DNA from: Phaeosaccion multiseriatum
Lineage: Eukaryota; Ochrophyta, other classes
Direction of reading: 5' to 3'
Assembly (NCBI GenBank): GCA_965112735.1
Contig: OZ218952.1
Location: 62,001 to 126,000 of the forward strand
Length of the DNA: 64,000 nt
The position numbers were made by a program, and so were the translations under genes. The notes below the pieces were generated by a model. The model searched no databases. It saw nothing but the letters and a program-made list of their open reading frames with translations, and had not been told where the DNA came from. Below are positions 41,649-50,984 of the stretch, piece after piece; the stretch's first letter is position 1, and each line of letters starts with the position of its first letter.

Positions 41649-44600
41649 ATGGCGGATTCGGCACCAATGGCGCAGTCTGCGGAGAAGCTACATGCGCCAC
41701 ACCTTACGCAGGTGGACACCAAGAGCGCGGGTGCGTGGCTGGATAGCCGCAAGTGGTATGAGCAACAGCATAAGGCTCTCGCGAGAAATTTGACACCAGA
41801 GCAGGCCCGGCGCAACCCGGAGGCTACTGTGCAATCGTGCCTAAAGCGCTCGGTAAGAATGCACATCATTAAGGAGATGTTCAGCGATGATGAGAGGACA
41901 GCCTTAGCGGCCGACGATGCAGCAACGAATGCAGCAGTGGAAGCCTCTTTCCTGGCAGCGATTAAACAGCTTGCGGGAAGGACAGCGGAGGCCTCACAGC
42001 GCAACCCCGTGGAGCTGCAAGATGCTATAAGGAAGAGCCTAGTCATGTCCATGCTGGACAAGGAAGGTAACCACATCGACGTAGAGGAAAGGGTACAGAA
42101 TCAGCTCCTTCCCCTGTATGATCTACTCGACAAAAGGGGGTTGGAAGCGGAGTTCATTAACCTCGACACCTACGCGTTCTTACCAACGCATGCCGTTCTG
42201 TTGACGGAAAGCATTCTGGCCGGCCTAAGGCCCAATGAATTCAAACAGCACGTACAGAGCGCGGCAAAGATGAAGGGCTGGGACCAGCTGAAGAAGAACC
42301 CAGATGCCTTTAAAAGATTCGTGAAGGAGGAGGCAAAGCTTTTCAGGTCTGCAGACCAGCTGATGGCTAAGCAGGCCAAACAGAAGAAAGACGGCAAGCA
42401 AAAGGAAACCAAGAAGGGTGACCAAAAGGGCAATGGCAAGAAGAGCGATGGGAAAGATGGAGGCGGCAAGCAGGGCGGTGGCAAAGGCGATGGCAGTAAG
42501 GGAGATGGCAAAGCTGAGGGAAATCGTGACGGAAAGAAAGACAAAGACAAGAAACCCACGCAGGACCCCAACAAGCCAGGCCCATGTGACCACTGCGGGA
42601 GGCCCAACCACGACAAGGAGCACTGCTGGAAGCTACACCCGGAGCAGAAGCCTGCCAGCCTGTCCCAAGGACACCGGAGAGTTACTTTCGAGGAGGAGCT
42701 CACCGAGGACGCAGCAGCAGACGCAGCGGCGGAGGAAGCAGTCAAGAAGGGAGTGGCAGCAAACCAAGACGCAGGTATGCACCAGCTGTTCCTTAGAGAT
42801 GATGGGATGGCGGAGCTCTCTCTCTCGGAGGAGGGACCGGTTGTTAAGATCCCCATCTTGATTGACAGTGGGTCAAGCACCACCAGCCTTAACCTCCCAG
42901 CTTTTCGCCAACTGCGTCACCATTATGGTACCAAGGCCATGGCGCTTGAGCCCATGCCTAGTGCGGTCCAAATGGACACAGCAAATGGCGCAGCAGAGAT
43001 GACGGAGATGACTCCTCCACTTACACTGCGTTTCAGCACACCACAGGGGCCTGTCGAGTTGACAGGGCTCCGCCTGGGTTACGAGAGCAGCGATCAGCCT
43101 GCTCCTCTCGTGATCATAGGACGGCAGACAATCAAGGAGCATTTGCCGGACTTGGACCTGAGCAGCCTCAGCAGCAGTGCGGCCAGCGTCCACAACAATC
43201 TACAGCAGCGACGAGCAGCGGTGGTGGAGCAGGTGCCCCTGTCTGAGGACCTGCCCTACATGTTCATGGAGGTGCAACTGCTGACGGAGGACGAGATCTT
43301 GTTTGATTCAATTCCCCTCTCTTTCTCTTCCTTCGATCAGGAGGACCACAAGGAGAGAGAGCTGGACAAGCGCTACTCTGATTTGGCCGATGTTTTCGAG
43401 AACGCCAAGGCCAACGGCCTCCCCAGTGACCAGCAACGTAAGTACCACGACTGGTTGTGGTCTCATAAGGATCAGTTTCGTTCTGAACTGATAGACGACC
43501 CTCCGGCTGAGGTGGAGCCGATGAAGCCTCGCTGGAAGCAGAATTTTGTGTGCCCCAAAATCCCCTTTCGTCGCATGAAGCCTAACATGAGGGAGTGGCT
43601 TGGAGCTTTCCTGTGCTTGCTGGCAACTTTTGGCCTTGTGTACAAGAACGCTCAGGCTTGCGCAGCATCACCAGCGCTCGTCACCCCTAAGGCTTCGGGA
43701 AGCTTTCGTGCTACTGTGGACTACCGAGTGGTCAACGAAGAACTCCACCCACAGCACTGGCCCATGGAGACCATCATTCCCCAGCTGCAGCAGATACTGT
43801 CCAAGGCGAGACGCCTTGCAGTAGCAGACATGAACAAGGGCTATTGGCAATTCCCTGTTGACAAGGCAAGTCAGGAGATGTTCACCATCGCCACCCCGGA
43901 CGGCCTTTTCACCCCGACGCGAGTCCCTCAAGGCCTGAGCATCAGCGTCGAGTACTACCAGAGCACCATGCAGACAATCCTCGGAGATCTTTTCGGTAAA
44001 TGCTGTGTGGTGTGGCTCGATGATGTGCTGATTTGGGGCGAGGACGATGATGACTTGCTGAACAATTTGACTTTGGTTTTCGATCGATTCGCGAAGGCCA
44101 AGCTTTTTTGCAGCGCACCCAAGTTTGTACTGTATGCTTTGGAACAGACTTACTGCGGTGTGACTTGTGGAGAAAATGGCGTGGGGCAGGACCCGGCACG
44201 CCTTCAGGGGCTGGTGGATTTGGCTGCCCCCACAGACGGAGGGCAATTGATGCAGTTCCTTGCCTCTCTCAACTGGTACCGCAGCCACCTCCCAGACCTC
44301 GCTCGTGTCTCTCTCCCTCTCCAGCAGCTTCTCAATCAGACTCTGGACGGACTGGAGGTGCGCAGCAAAGCACGGGCTGCGAAGCGGCCCATCACAGCAG
44401 AGGCGTGGACGCCCGAGTGTGCAGCGGCGTTTGCAGCGACGAAGGAGCTCTTGTGCTCTGCGGTCACGCTCACGACTCTGAAGGAGGGCTACGCCGTGTG
44501 CCTGTACACAGATGCATCGCATTTTGGGTGGGGCACCATGATCACGACTTTCCCTAAGGAGCTGTACTCCCCCGGCAAGTCTTTGGAGGACATCCCTCAT

Positions 44601-46541
44601 GAGCCACTGGCCTTTGGCAGTGGCCTTTTCAGCGGCAGTCAGCTCAACTGGCCTACATTGGACAAGGAAGGGTATCCAGTGGTACAAGCATTTCTGCGGT
44701 ATGATTACCTCCTCTGGGGCCCTGACGTTATTGTCAATACGGACCACGCCAACGTGTGCTACATTTTTGATCCGAAGCAGCATGTTACGGCCCTCAGCAC
44801 GGCTACTGCACAGCGCCTTCAAGGCTGGGCAGTCATCCTCGGCCAATTTCGGTTTCTTTTGCAGCACCTCCCGGGCGAGAAGAATGTGTGGGGAGACATG
44901 ATCTCCCGCTTTCTCGCATTGCCTCCAGTGGCAACGCGGCAGCGGCACACTCTCTCCCTCCCTCCCCCCCCTCCCCCTGCGTGTCCCACTCTCGTGTCCC
45001 TTGATGCTCTCAGGTTCAGCCAACAGGAGCATGCCCCACTCTCTCAAAAGGGGGAAGGGGTAGATGGGACTGACAAGATTGTGGAGCCCGTTTCAGATAT
45101 TGCTCTCGTGTGGCATGCAGATATGGAGCTCTACAAGACAGCAGCGGGAGAGGTGTGGGTTCCGGCAGCGGACAAGCAGCTTCAGCTACGGTTGTGTACA
45201 GAGGCGCACGCAGGAGGAGCATGCCATAGGCTCAAGACAGCAACCATGGAGCAGCTGCGTTTGATACATTGGCACGGCAAGGCAGATGACGTCAGCGCTT
45301 TCATCAAGCACTGCCTTCACTGCGTGGACTCTAGGGCAGGTGACAAGATACCCCGCCCCCTTGGTGAGACCCTCCACGGCAGCAAGCCTGGAGAGGTGCA
45401 TCACATGGACTGGCTCAGCATTGGAGAGTCGGACTCTGAGTTTGACAAGGGTATGAACAAATACCTCTTTGTGCAGATGGACGACCTCAGCGGCCTTTGC
45501 CTACTCACGGCTCACCCAAGTGTGCACGCTAATCTGGCAGCACGGGATCTTCTTCTGTTTGCCTCTCAGCATGGCATGCCGAGTATATGGGTGAGTGATC
45601 AGCCTACTCACTTCAAGAATCAGCTCTTGCGGGAGATGGAGGACATTTATAAGGTGAATCATCACTTTTCAGTCGCTAACGTAGCGCACAGCAACGGCAC
45701 GGTGGAGCAGCTAATGCGGCAGATCATTGTGGCTTTTCGAGCAGTTCTCTCTGAGCACAAGCTCCCGCCGACGGAGTGGGAGTCAGTCTTGCCCTTAGTC
45801 ATGTATGGTCTCAACTCAGCAGTGCGCAAGCGGACTGGCTTGTCTCCATTGGAGATCATCACAGGGCGGAAACCAGAGGCATTGCTTTCAGCGGAGCTTA
45901 TCAAGCTTGGAGAGCAGTGGCACGTCGAGCCCATCAGCACGGAGAAGCTTCAAGCCATCTTGGCTGATACGCGGCAAGCTTTGGACCAGATGCACAAGAC
46001 GGTGGCAGGCTCTCGTCAGACGCAGAGAGCTGCGGGGCGTAAGTCAGCCTCCAAGGGCAAGTTGCCCAACTTCATGGTCGGAGAGTTTGTTCTGGCAGCT
46101 CGTGTACGCAAGAAAGGACGCATGCACAAGCTCACGGCCACCTGGCGCGGGCCCTACAGAGTGCTTGATGCCTCTCATGCCCACGTCTACCTCATTCAGC
46201 ACCTCCTCAGCGGCGAGCGGCTTACGGTACATGCCGAGCGGCTCATGTTCTACCACGACGCCACTTTGGACATCACGACGGAGCTGAAGACCCACATCGA
46301 GTCGTCGGATAACCTGGCAAGGTATCAGATTGACTCCTTCGTTTCGCTTCGCAAGGAGCAAGGCGAGTATGAGGTGTTCGTTCACTGGCTTGGCTTTGAA
46401 GCCGATGAGCGCACCTGGGAGCCTCTTCATCAGCTTATGGAAGACATGACTGTTGCTACCCTGCAGCGGTTTCTCCGACAGATGAAGCTCTCGACAGCGG
46501 TCAAGCGTGACCTGCTGCACATGCACAAGCTGCGTGTGTGA
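41649..46541 (+). CDS. gypsy-4 gag-pol polyprotein (1630 aa)
   Basis: Starts at the ATG 41649, 88 bp after the LTR. Gag has a Lys/Gly-rich basic region and a canonical knuckle CDHCGRPNHDKEHC (about 313-326). Retropepsin has LIDSGSSTTSLN (about 405). RT has RATVDYRVVNEEL, TPTRVPQGLS and the catalytic box VVWLDDVLIW (about 788) with both Asp. RNase H has YTDASHFGWG (about 952), LDKEGYPVV and NTDHAN. Integrase has an H-H-C-C finger ending KHCLHC (about 1220) and D, D, E in QMDDLSG, SDQPTHF and NGTVEQL. The C-terminal chromodomain has FVHWLGFEADERTWEPL (about 1575-1592). No stops or missing catalytic residues seen. Product: proteins for reverse transcription and integration of the element. Confidence 0.95.
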   Translation: MADSAPMAQSAEKLHAPHLTQVDTKSAGAWLDSRKWYEQQHKALARNLTPEQARRNPEATVQSCLKRSVRMHIIKEMFSDDERTALAADDAATNAAVEASFLAAIKQLAGRTAEASQRNPVELQDAIRKSLVMSMLDKEGNHIDVEERVQNQLLPLYDLLDKRGLEAEFINLDTYAFLPTHAVLLTESILAGLRPNEFKQHVQSAAKMKGWDQLKKNPDAFKRFVKEEAKLFRSADQLMAKQAKQKKDGKQKETKKGDQKGNGKKSDGKDGGGKQGGGKGDGSKGDGKAEGNRDGKKDKDKKPTQDPNKPGPCDHCGRPNHDKEHCWKLHPEQKPASLSQGHRRVTFEEELTEDAAADAAAEEAVKKGVAANQDAGMHQLFLRDDGMAELSLSEEGPVVKIPILIDSGSSTTSLNLPAFRQLRHHYGTKAMALEPMPSAVQMDTANGAAEMTEMTPPLTLRFSTPQGPVELTGLRLGYESSDQPAPLVIIGRQTIKEHLPDLDLSSLSSSAASVHNNLQQRRAAVVEQVPLSEDLPYMFMEVQLLTEDEILFDSIPLSFSSFDQEDHKERELDKRYSDLADVFENAKANGLPSDQQRKYHDWLWSHKDQFRSELIDDPPAEVEPMKPRWKQNFVCPKIPFRRMKPNMREWLGAFLCLLATFGLVYKNAQACAASPALVTPKASGSFRATVDYRVVNEELHPQHWPMETIIPQLQQILSKARRLAVADMNKGYWQFPVDKASQEMFTIATPDGLFTPTRVPQGLSISVEYYQSTMQTILGDLFGKCCVVWLDDVLIWGEDDDDLLNNLTLVFDRFAKAKLFCSAPKFVLYALEQTYCGVTCGENGVGQDPARLQGLVDLAAPTDGGQLMQFLASLNWYRSHLPDLARVSLPLQQLLNQTLDGLEVRSKARAAKRPITAEAWTPECAAAFAATKELLCSAVTLTTLKEGYAVCLYTDASHFGWGTMITTFPKELYSPGKSLEDIPHEPLAFGSGLFSGSQLNWPTLDKEGYPVVQAFLRYDYLLWGPDVIVNTDHANVCYIFDPKQHVTALSTATAQRLQGWAVILGQFRFLLQHLPGEKNVWGDMISRFLALPPVATRQRHTLSLPPPPPPACPTLVSLDALRFSQQEHAPLSQKGEGVDGTDKIVEPVSDIALVWHADMELYKTAAGEVWVPAADKQLQLRLCTEAHAGGACHRLKTATMEQLRLIHWHGKADDVSAFIKHCLHCVDSRAGDKIPRPLGETLHGSKPGEVHHMDWLSIGESDSEFDKGMNKYLFVQMDDLSGLCLLTAHPSVHANLAARDLLLFASQHGMPSIWVSDQPTHFKNQLLREMEDIYKVNHHFSVANVAHSNGTVEQLMRQIIVAFRAVLSEHKLPPTEWESVLPLVMYGLNSAVRKRTGLSPLEIITGRKPEALLSAELIKLGEQWHVEPISTEKLQAILADTRQALDQMHKTVAGSRQTQRAAGRKSASKGKLPNFMVGEFVLAARVRKKGRMHKLTATWRGPYRVLDASHAHVYLIQHLLSGERLTVHAERLMFYHDATLDITTELKTHIESSDNLARYQIDSFVSLRKEQGEYEVFVHWLGFEADERTWEPLHQLMEDMTVATLQRFLRQMKLSTAVKRDLLHMHKLRV

Positions 46542-46668
46542 ATGTTTTGTGTGAAGTTTTTTTCCTTTCAAAAGGTTTTTCTCAATTTGGCTACTCACTC
46601 GTTTTGTTCCTCCTTCTTTTCCCTTTAGCTCAACAGGATAGTTTCCTATCAAGCTTCTAAGGGGGGAC

Positions 46669-46827
46669 TGTGGAGTAGGCCACTCTTTCATGCCAAATCG
46701 GAAACCCGAGGCCATTGTTTAATATATTTTACTCTCGTTCTATCAATAAGGTTTTGACGTCTTATCTCTCCCACCAAGGAGTGGGGAGTCCACAGACAAA
46801 GAGTGTGAGTCACAGTTAGTTAGCGCA
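46669..46827 (+). repeat. 3' LTR of gypsy-4
   Basis: 159 bp, one difference from the 5' LTR, preceded by a G-rich tract and followed by the AGGG duplication. Confidence 0.93.
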
Positions 46828-47083
46828 AGGGCCAGCGAGGCGGAAGAGACAACACGAACCAAGTCTACTCCTCACTTCCAATCCCATGCAATGAAACTGA
46901 CTACTCTTTGCACTCTGGGCACTCCCACCGTCCGCCTAGTTGGCTGGCGTCTGCCCTAGGCCGCGCGGGCCTCCGGACCGCCTAGGCCGCCTAGGCGGCG
47001 GCATAAAAATAGGCCGAGGGCCTACGGCCCTCCCTAGGCCGGGCAATTTTCCCAAATAGGCCTAGGCCGCTAGGCGTGCATGG

Positions 47084-47306
47084 GGCCGATGGCTGCGGCG
47101 GGCATGCGCTGAGACTCCTCTTCGCTGTCCGAGCCACTGCTGCTACTGCTGCTGCCATTCTCCTCGTCGGTGCCGGAAGCTGCTGCCTCGTTGTTCGCCT
47201 CGGATGCTGCATCTGCTGCCCCCGCGACATCATCTGAGTCAGCCACGTCCTGCACCCCCTCAGCCTCCTTAGCCTTGCCCTTCCCCTTGTTCTTGGTGTT
47301 CGCCAT
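47084..47306 (-). pseudogene. gypsy-2 gag, N-terminal start
   Basis: The minus-strand ATG at 47306 opens a frame MANTKNKGKGKAKEAEG followed by an acidic, Ala/Ser-rich stretch (GSDSEEESQRMPAAAIG). It reads into the GGCC target of the CTAGGCCG element. On the far side of that element, at 41160, the frame continues as RAASSVAIFSLTAPNF. Position about 160 bp after the 5' LTR fits a gag start. Confidence 0.65.
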
Positions 47307-47464
47307 GCTGATGCTAAACTCCGCAAAGCTGAGGATCAGAGGTGGTCCGGCTGTCGAGCTGTTCGACTCTAGATCAGAAATGCTGAGGCTGAGAGGTCTC
47401 CCGAATGTAGAGACCGAGAGCTGAGAGTTTCCTGAGTTTTGGCAATTCTCAAATAAAGCTTTAT

Positions 47465-47931
47465 TGTAGCCAACCCTGCTATCGCTAGCAAGTCGGAAAG
47501 TGAGCTAATAATCGAAGAGATGGGTGCAAGGTTGTAAAGTTTGGAGGCCTTGCCTCAGCTCCAGTAAAGAGCCGAGTCTCCTTTAGCTTTAGGGTGGATA
47601 AGCTAAGAGTGAGGGAGCGCCACAGACTACTACTCCCGGTGGTGTAGCGGTATATAAGGAGTCATTGGCTCGCTATAAACCATTCAGCGCTGGCGAAGAT
47701 TGAAGGGTGTTAGCGATTAGAATCGTTCCTCTTCTGTGCATATTTTTGTGGCGGTATATAAGGAGTCATTGGCTCGCTATAAACCATTCTGCGCTGAATG
47801 GTTTATAGCGAGCCAATGACTCCTTATATACCGCTACAGTGCCACCTCATTGTGCCACGTTACACAGTCATATGGGTTGTATGGTGACAGCGACACATAC
47901 TAAGGCAATGAATGAGGCTGTAGGGGCAACA
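47465..47931 (-). repeat. 5' LTR of gypsy-2, split by a foldback element
   Basis: Homologous to 21200-21473 along its whole length once the 196-bp insertion at 47643-47838 is removed (271 bp remain). TG and CA ends are present. Many substitutions relative to the 3' LTR, and a changed stretch near 47860. It could alternatively be a solo LTR of the same family. Confidence 0.75.
47643..47838. mobile_element. 196-bp palindromic foldback element in the LTR
   Basis: Terminal inverted repeats of about 48 bp (TGTAGCGGTATATAAGGAGT...). The right end is an 84-bp near-perfect palindrome (47752-47835, centre gcgc). The left arm is a third copy of the same half. The empty site is seen in the partner LTR near 21376. 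The architecture (arm, short spacer, full palindrome) matches the unrelated foldback at 20177-20559. The arms contain tatataagg, a TATA-like sequence facing both ways. Confidence 0.85.
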
Positions 47932-48327
47932 CGCAGCATCCCTGCCATCCCCCGCGCTGCTGGCACGGGAGGAGGAGGAGGAGGAGGCGCTTCGATGGAA
48001 ATATGCCACTCATCCTGTGGCGCGGACACACCATGCTACATGAGCGAGGACTGCCCGGGCCTCGGCTACTCTGTTGGTGGCGTGGAGGGATGCCGGTTCT
48101 GTGGCGGCTCTGGCATTTACTCCGACATCATGTGCCCCACCACGGAAGGCTCCTCGGGAGGTACGATGGTGGGCGGCGGCGGAGTCGATGCTGGTGTCTC
48201 GAGGAATTTTGGGATTTGTGCCCTGTACGGCGGCTACTTGTACGGAGTCGTCTCGGGTGTGACTGGCTTCGTCGAGGACGACAGGGACCTCCTCTTGCCC
48301 TATGACATCATTCCCGCCAAGCTTTGA
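47932..48327 (+). pseudogene. Truncated Cys- and Gly-rich gene, 3' end only
   Basis: An open frame runs from the gypsy-2 LTR edge to a stop at 48325. It has a Gly7 run and about ten cysteines in a short span (CHSSCGADTPCYMSEDCPG, then CRFCGG, DIMC and GICALYGG), ending LPYDIIPAKL. A Cys-rich secreted protein is plausible, but I recognise no family and no start codon belongs to it; upstream codons are LTR. A diverged duplicate of its last 20 codons and 3' flank lies at 49055-49160. I infer an interrupted host gene. Confidence 0.45.
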
Positions 48328-48412
48328 TTCGACAAGCCTTTTCATGACCTTGCCTACATAATTATTTAGTAGAGATAGTACGAGGCAGTGGAGAAAAGAA
48401 ACCACCGTAAGT

Positions 48413-49034
48413 GTTAGAAGTGCAGGGATGGCTGACGGGGATGTTGAAAGTCAGTAATATGTCAATGGCCCAGGCCCAGGCAAATACGGTGAGAAACGGT
48501 GCGTGGCCCGTTTCTCACTCACCTCCCAGCAGGTTGGTCGTTTAGGATGGCTCACGGATATAGCTAATAGAGACAAGGCTGGCTGCCAGGCTGGCTTTGG
48601 GGTTGCTATTACCTTATCCATGCGGCTACTCCTATCCTAGGTGGAGAGCAACGTGACTCTTTACAACCCCAAAGAATCCCGAAGGCAGCTGACCTTGGCC
48701 TAGAGGCTCAGGCAGCAGCTCGGTAGCTTTGAGTTTGCCGGGAGCGGTGCCTTACATCGGGCACGGCTTTCGAGTGTGGCAGCAACACGGATGTTGCTGT
48801 TGCACGGAAATTGCAGCTGGAGCTTGGTGAGCAGAGGAGACAGAAGTAAGATATTCGCAAGCCCGCTTCAGGGACTGTCTGAGTGCCTTGCAGGCACACC
48901 AGTAAACACTTTAGCAGTCAGCACTAGTGGTGCGCAATGAGGCTTTGGCAACGCTGGTGGCGAGTAGGACTGGATACAGATATTGCGCGGATGAGAAGAT
49001 CCCATTGCGCACTAGAGCAACGTGACTCTTTACA
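48413..49034. mobile_element. Rearranged TRIM-B copy
   Basis: The order is the end of the TRIM-B interior (48413-48534, matching 36701-36822), one LTR (48535-48665), then the start of the interior (48666 onward) with a single diverged 113-bp repeat. A segment matching 36300-36450 follows, and a 21-bp LTR end (agagcaacgtgactctttaca, 49014-49034) closes it. Interior-LTR-interior is the arrangement of a one-LTR circle or a tandem element, not of a normal insertion. Confidence 0.75.
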
Positions 49035-49054
49035 ACAGCATGAATGGCTGGGCT

Positions 49055-49160
49055 GAGTCGAGGACGACAAGGACCTCTTACCCTATGACGTAATTCCCGC
49101 CAAGCTTTGATTCCACGATGCCGTGCTTACATACTATTTAGTAGAGATAGATGGAAGTGG
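49055..49160. repeat. Duplicate of the 3' end of the gene at 48327
   Basis: About 80 percent similar to 48268-48395, including tcgaggacgac, the cccgccaagctttgatt stop region and tatttagtagagatag. The two copies flank the rearranged TRIM-B, as if a duplication of the gene end accompanied or preceded the insertion. Confidence 0.6.
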
Positions 49161-49379
49161 ATATGGAGAGAAGAAGCCCATACCGTAAAGATAAATACAT
49201 GAATACATCGTGCTGGGTTGTCGAAGTGGACCAGGGCGCCTGCTCCCACAGCAGAGATTGGTCTTCGTCTGGCGCCCTCGCTCGTGATGCCATCGCACTG
49301 CGTCGGAGGGATCCTCCACACCACCACCACCACCACCACCCTCACCACCCCACCAGTCCTCCTTGCCAAAACTTTGGAG

Positions 49380-50060
49380 CACCGCTGCAGCCAGGAGAGA
49401 GGCACCCCCTTCATGCCAGCCCCTCATCCCCCATGTCACGTCCAACACCTCCGGGCCAATGTCTCTCTGGGACACTTCAGCCTCTCTTGCTTGCCAAAGA
49501 GAGGGTCGCACATCCTCATCACGTCCAACACGCTTCGGGACGTAAAGTGCTCTCTGTCCGCGGCCAGGAGGAATTAAACACAGGCTACATTGCCTTCCTC
49601 TCGAGCTCTTGTCAGAGCCTTTGCCAGTGATACCCTTCCTGAGAGCAGCTCCAGCGCCGCCACGCTGTGGCCGTTGTCCGGATGAGGCCCTGCGTAGCAA
49701 GATGTTCCATGGCCTCGCAAACCTGCGCCCCCGCCCTAAGCAGGACGGCATCAGAGACTTCCTCTCCGCGCCTCTCCAGCTCTGACAAGACGCCGTGCAG
49801 GGACCTGTGGCCGGCTCAGCCCTGCACAAGGCAAGTGGTCTACTGCTGCTGCTGGCCCGCATGAGGATTCGTCGGGACCGTGGTCTGAGCCAGCCCACGC
49901 GCCAAGTGCCTGTGGCAAGTCGAAGTCAGCCCCCGTGGCAGAGCCTCGCCACTCTGCAGCTTGAGCACCGCCACGTCCTCCCCCCTCCACTTGCCCCGGT
50001 ACACCCGCTGTAGGGCCAACGTTTGGGTCTCTCGCGCGGGCCTCAGCGGCGCAGGGGCAG
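49380..50060 (-). pseudogene. Decayed protein-kinase-like sequence
   Basis: Two minus-strand stretches look like a tyrosine-kinase-like catalytic domain. Near 49950-50010 VYRGKWRGEDVAVLKL resembles strands 1-3 with the ATP-binding Lys. At 49681-49800 SLHGVLSELERRGEEV and LLRAGAQVCEAMEHLATQG resemble helices D and E just before the catalytic loop. HFTSRS near 49515 recalls the segment after the activation loop. The catalytic HRD and DFG motifs are not visible, and the pieces lie in different frames with stops, so the gene is broken or has introns I could not place. The overlapping 254-aa frame (49134-49898) is probably a shadow. Confidence 0.45.
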
Positions 50061-50064
50061 TGAG

Positions 50065-50525
50065 CTCTACCCAGGGTAAGGTGGAGATGGATGGCGACGA
50101 GGAAGAGGATGCGCGCTCCAGTGCGGCGGCATTCCTTGCATGGATCTGGGCCTGAGCTTGGATGAGAGGTGTCGGAGTACGCTGCGCTGACTTGGGCCCT
50201 TGTGCAGCTGGTGCTCAGGGGCGAGCGGGAGCGAATTACCTCTTTACCGCCGATGTGCGAACTCTCACACGAGTGGTGGGTTGCCCTTGTGGCTGCTGCT
50301 GCTGCTCATGGCCTTTGTCAGCATGGCCAAAGCGACACGACGACCGACGGTTGCACGCCGCTCCAACCGACCGACCGGCACGGGAGGCGAGCTGCCCTCG
50401 GCTGCTACAAACTCCTCTCTCCGACGACGGACCCATGGCCGCTTGGCCAACCACACTCGGGCCACAGTCTGTTTTATTTGGGTGGGGTGGTGGGATGGGG
50501 TGAGAAATAACTCTCATTTGATGAA
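50065..50525. other. Unassigned GC-rich sequence
   Basis: Several overlapping frames on both strands and none convincing. A minus-strand frame at 50265-50465 is basic and Ser-rich; it could be part of the kinase-like gene upstream, but no domain is seen. Confidence 0.3.
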
Positions 50526-50528
50526 CGA

Positions 50529-50973
50529 CAGGTAGGGTAGACAGGGCACGTAGGTAGGCAGGTAGGTGGGTAGGTGGGTAGGTGGGTGGGTGGGTAGGTA
50601 GGTAGGGGGGTAGGTGGGTGGGTGGGTGGGTGGGTAGGCACGTGGGTAGGCAGGTAGGTAGGTAGGTAGGTAGGTAGGTAGGTAGGTGGATAGATACGTG
50701 GGTACGTAGGTGGGTACGTAGGCAGGGAGGTAGGTGGGTAGGTAGGTAGGTAGGTAGGTGGGTAGGTAGGTTGGTAGATAGGTGGGTAGGTAGGTTGGTA
50801 GGTAGATAGGTGGGTAGGTACGTGGGTAGGTACGTGAGTAGGTACGTGGGTAGATATGTAGGTAGGTGGACGGGTAGGTAGGTAGGGGGGTAGGTTGGTA
50901 GGTGGGTGGGTAGGTAAATAGGTAGGAGGAAGGGGGGGAAGGAAGTGGATAGGTAGGTAGGTAGGAATCCCTC
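50529..50973. repeat. (GTAG)n / (GGTG)n microsatellite tract
   Basis: About 440 bp of imperfect four-base repeats (taggtaggtggg and variants such as acgtgggt). On the minus strand it translates as runs of YLPT and HLPT in a frame from 51024. This is a repeat artefact, not a protein. Confidence 0.95.
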
Positions 50974-50984
50974 CTTCGAAAATC

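Larger units (their letters stand above)
41402..46827 (+). mobile_element. gypsy-4: complete Ty3/gypsy chromodomain retrotransposon
   Basis: 159-bp LTRs (TGTGGAGTAGGCC...TAGCGCA) differ at one base (gaggcaattg or gaggccattg). The target AGGG is duplicated at 41398-41401 and 46828-46831. The purine tract aaggggggac lies right before the 3' LTR. A single gag-pol frame with all motifs intact lies between. Of the elements here it is the best candidate for an active copy. Confidence 0.95.
41161..47083. mobile_element. CTAGGCCG-rich inverted-repeat element, split by gypsy-4
   Basis: Ends in CCATGCACGCCTA and its inverse TAGGCGTGCATGG, flanked by GGCC on both sides (41157-41160 and 47084-47087). 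Gag of gypsy-2 reads into both flanks. About 490 bp belong to the element (41161-41401 and 46832-47083); the rest is gypsy-4. The element is filled with variants of ctaggccg and ggccgctag and has a duplicated cctatacagcccgcctctaggcag block (two copies at 41284-41330). No coding capacity. A MITE-like or foldback element is the simplest reading. Confidence 0.75.
21200..47931 (-). mobile_element. gypsy-2: Ty3/gypsy chromodomain element opened by nested insertions
   Basis: Read on the minus strand: a 5' LTR (47465-47931), a gag start (47306), gag continued (41160-40204), protease and RT (34693-33454), RT (30432-29801), then RNase H, integrase and chromodomain (23999-21602), a purine tract and a 3' LTR (21200-21473). 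The pieces join in frame or nearly so when gypsy-3, TRIM-A, copia and the CTAGGCCG element are removed. The LTRs differ at roughly 6 percent of sites by my reading, much more than those of the insertions, which fits an older host element. The outer flanks (tgcc and cgca) do not match, so recombination may have replaced one side. Confidence 0.75.

Noticed and set aside
49134-49898. 254-aa minus-strand frame as a real gene
   Set aside because: Basic, low-complexity translation that overlaps better kinase-like motifs in another frame; includes a (GGT)n run.
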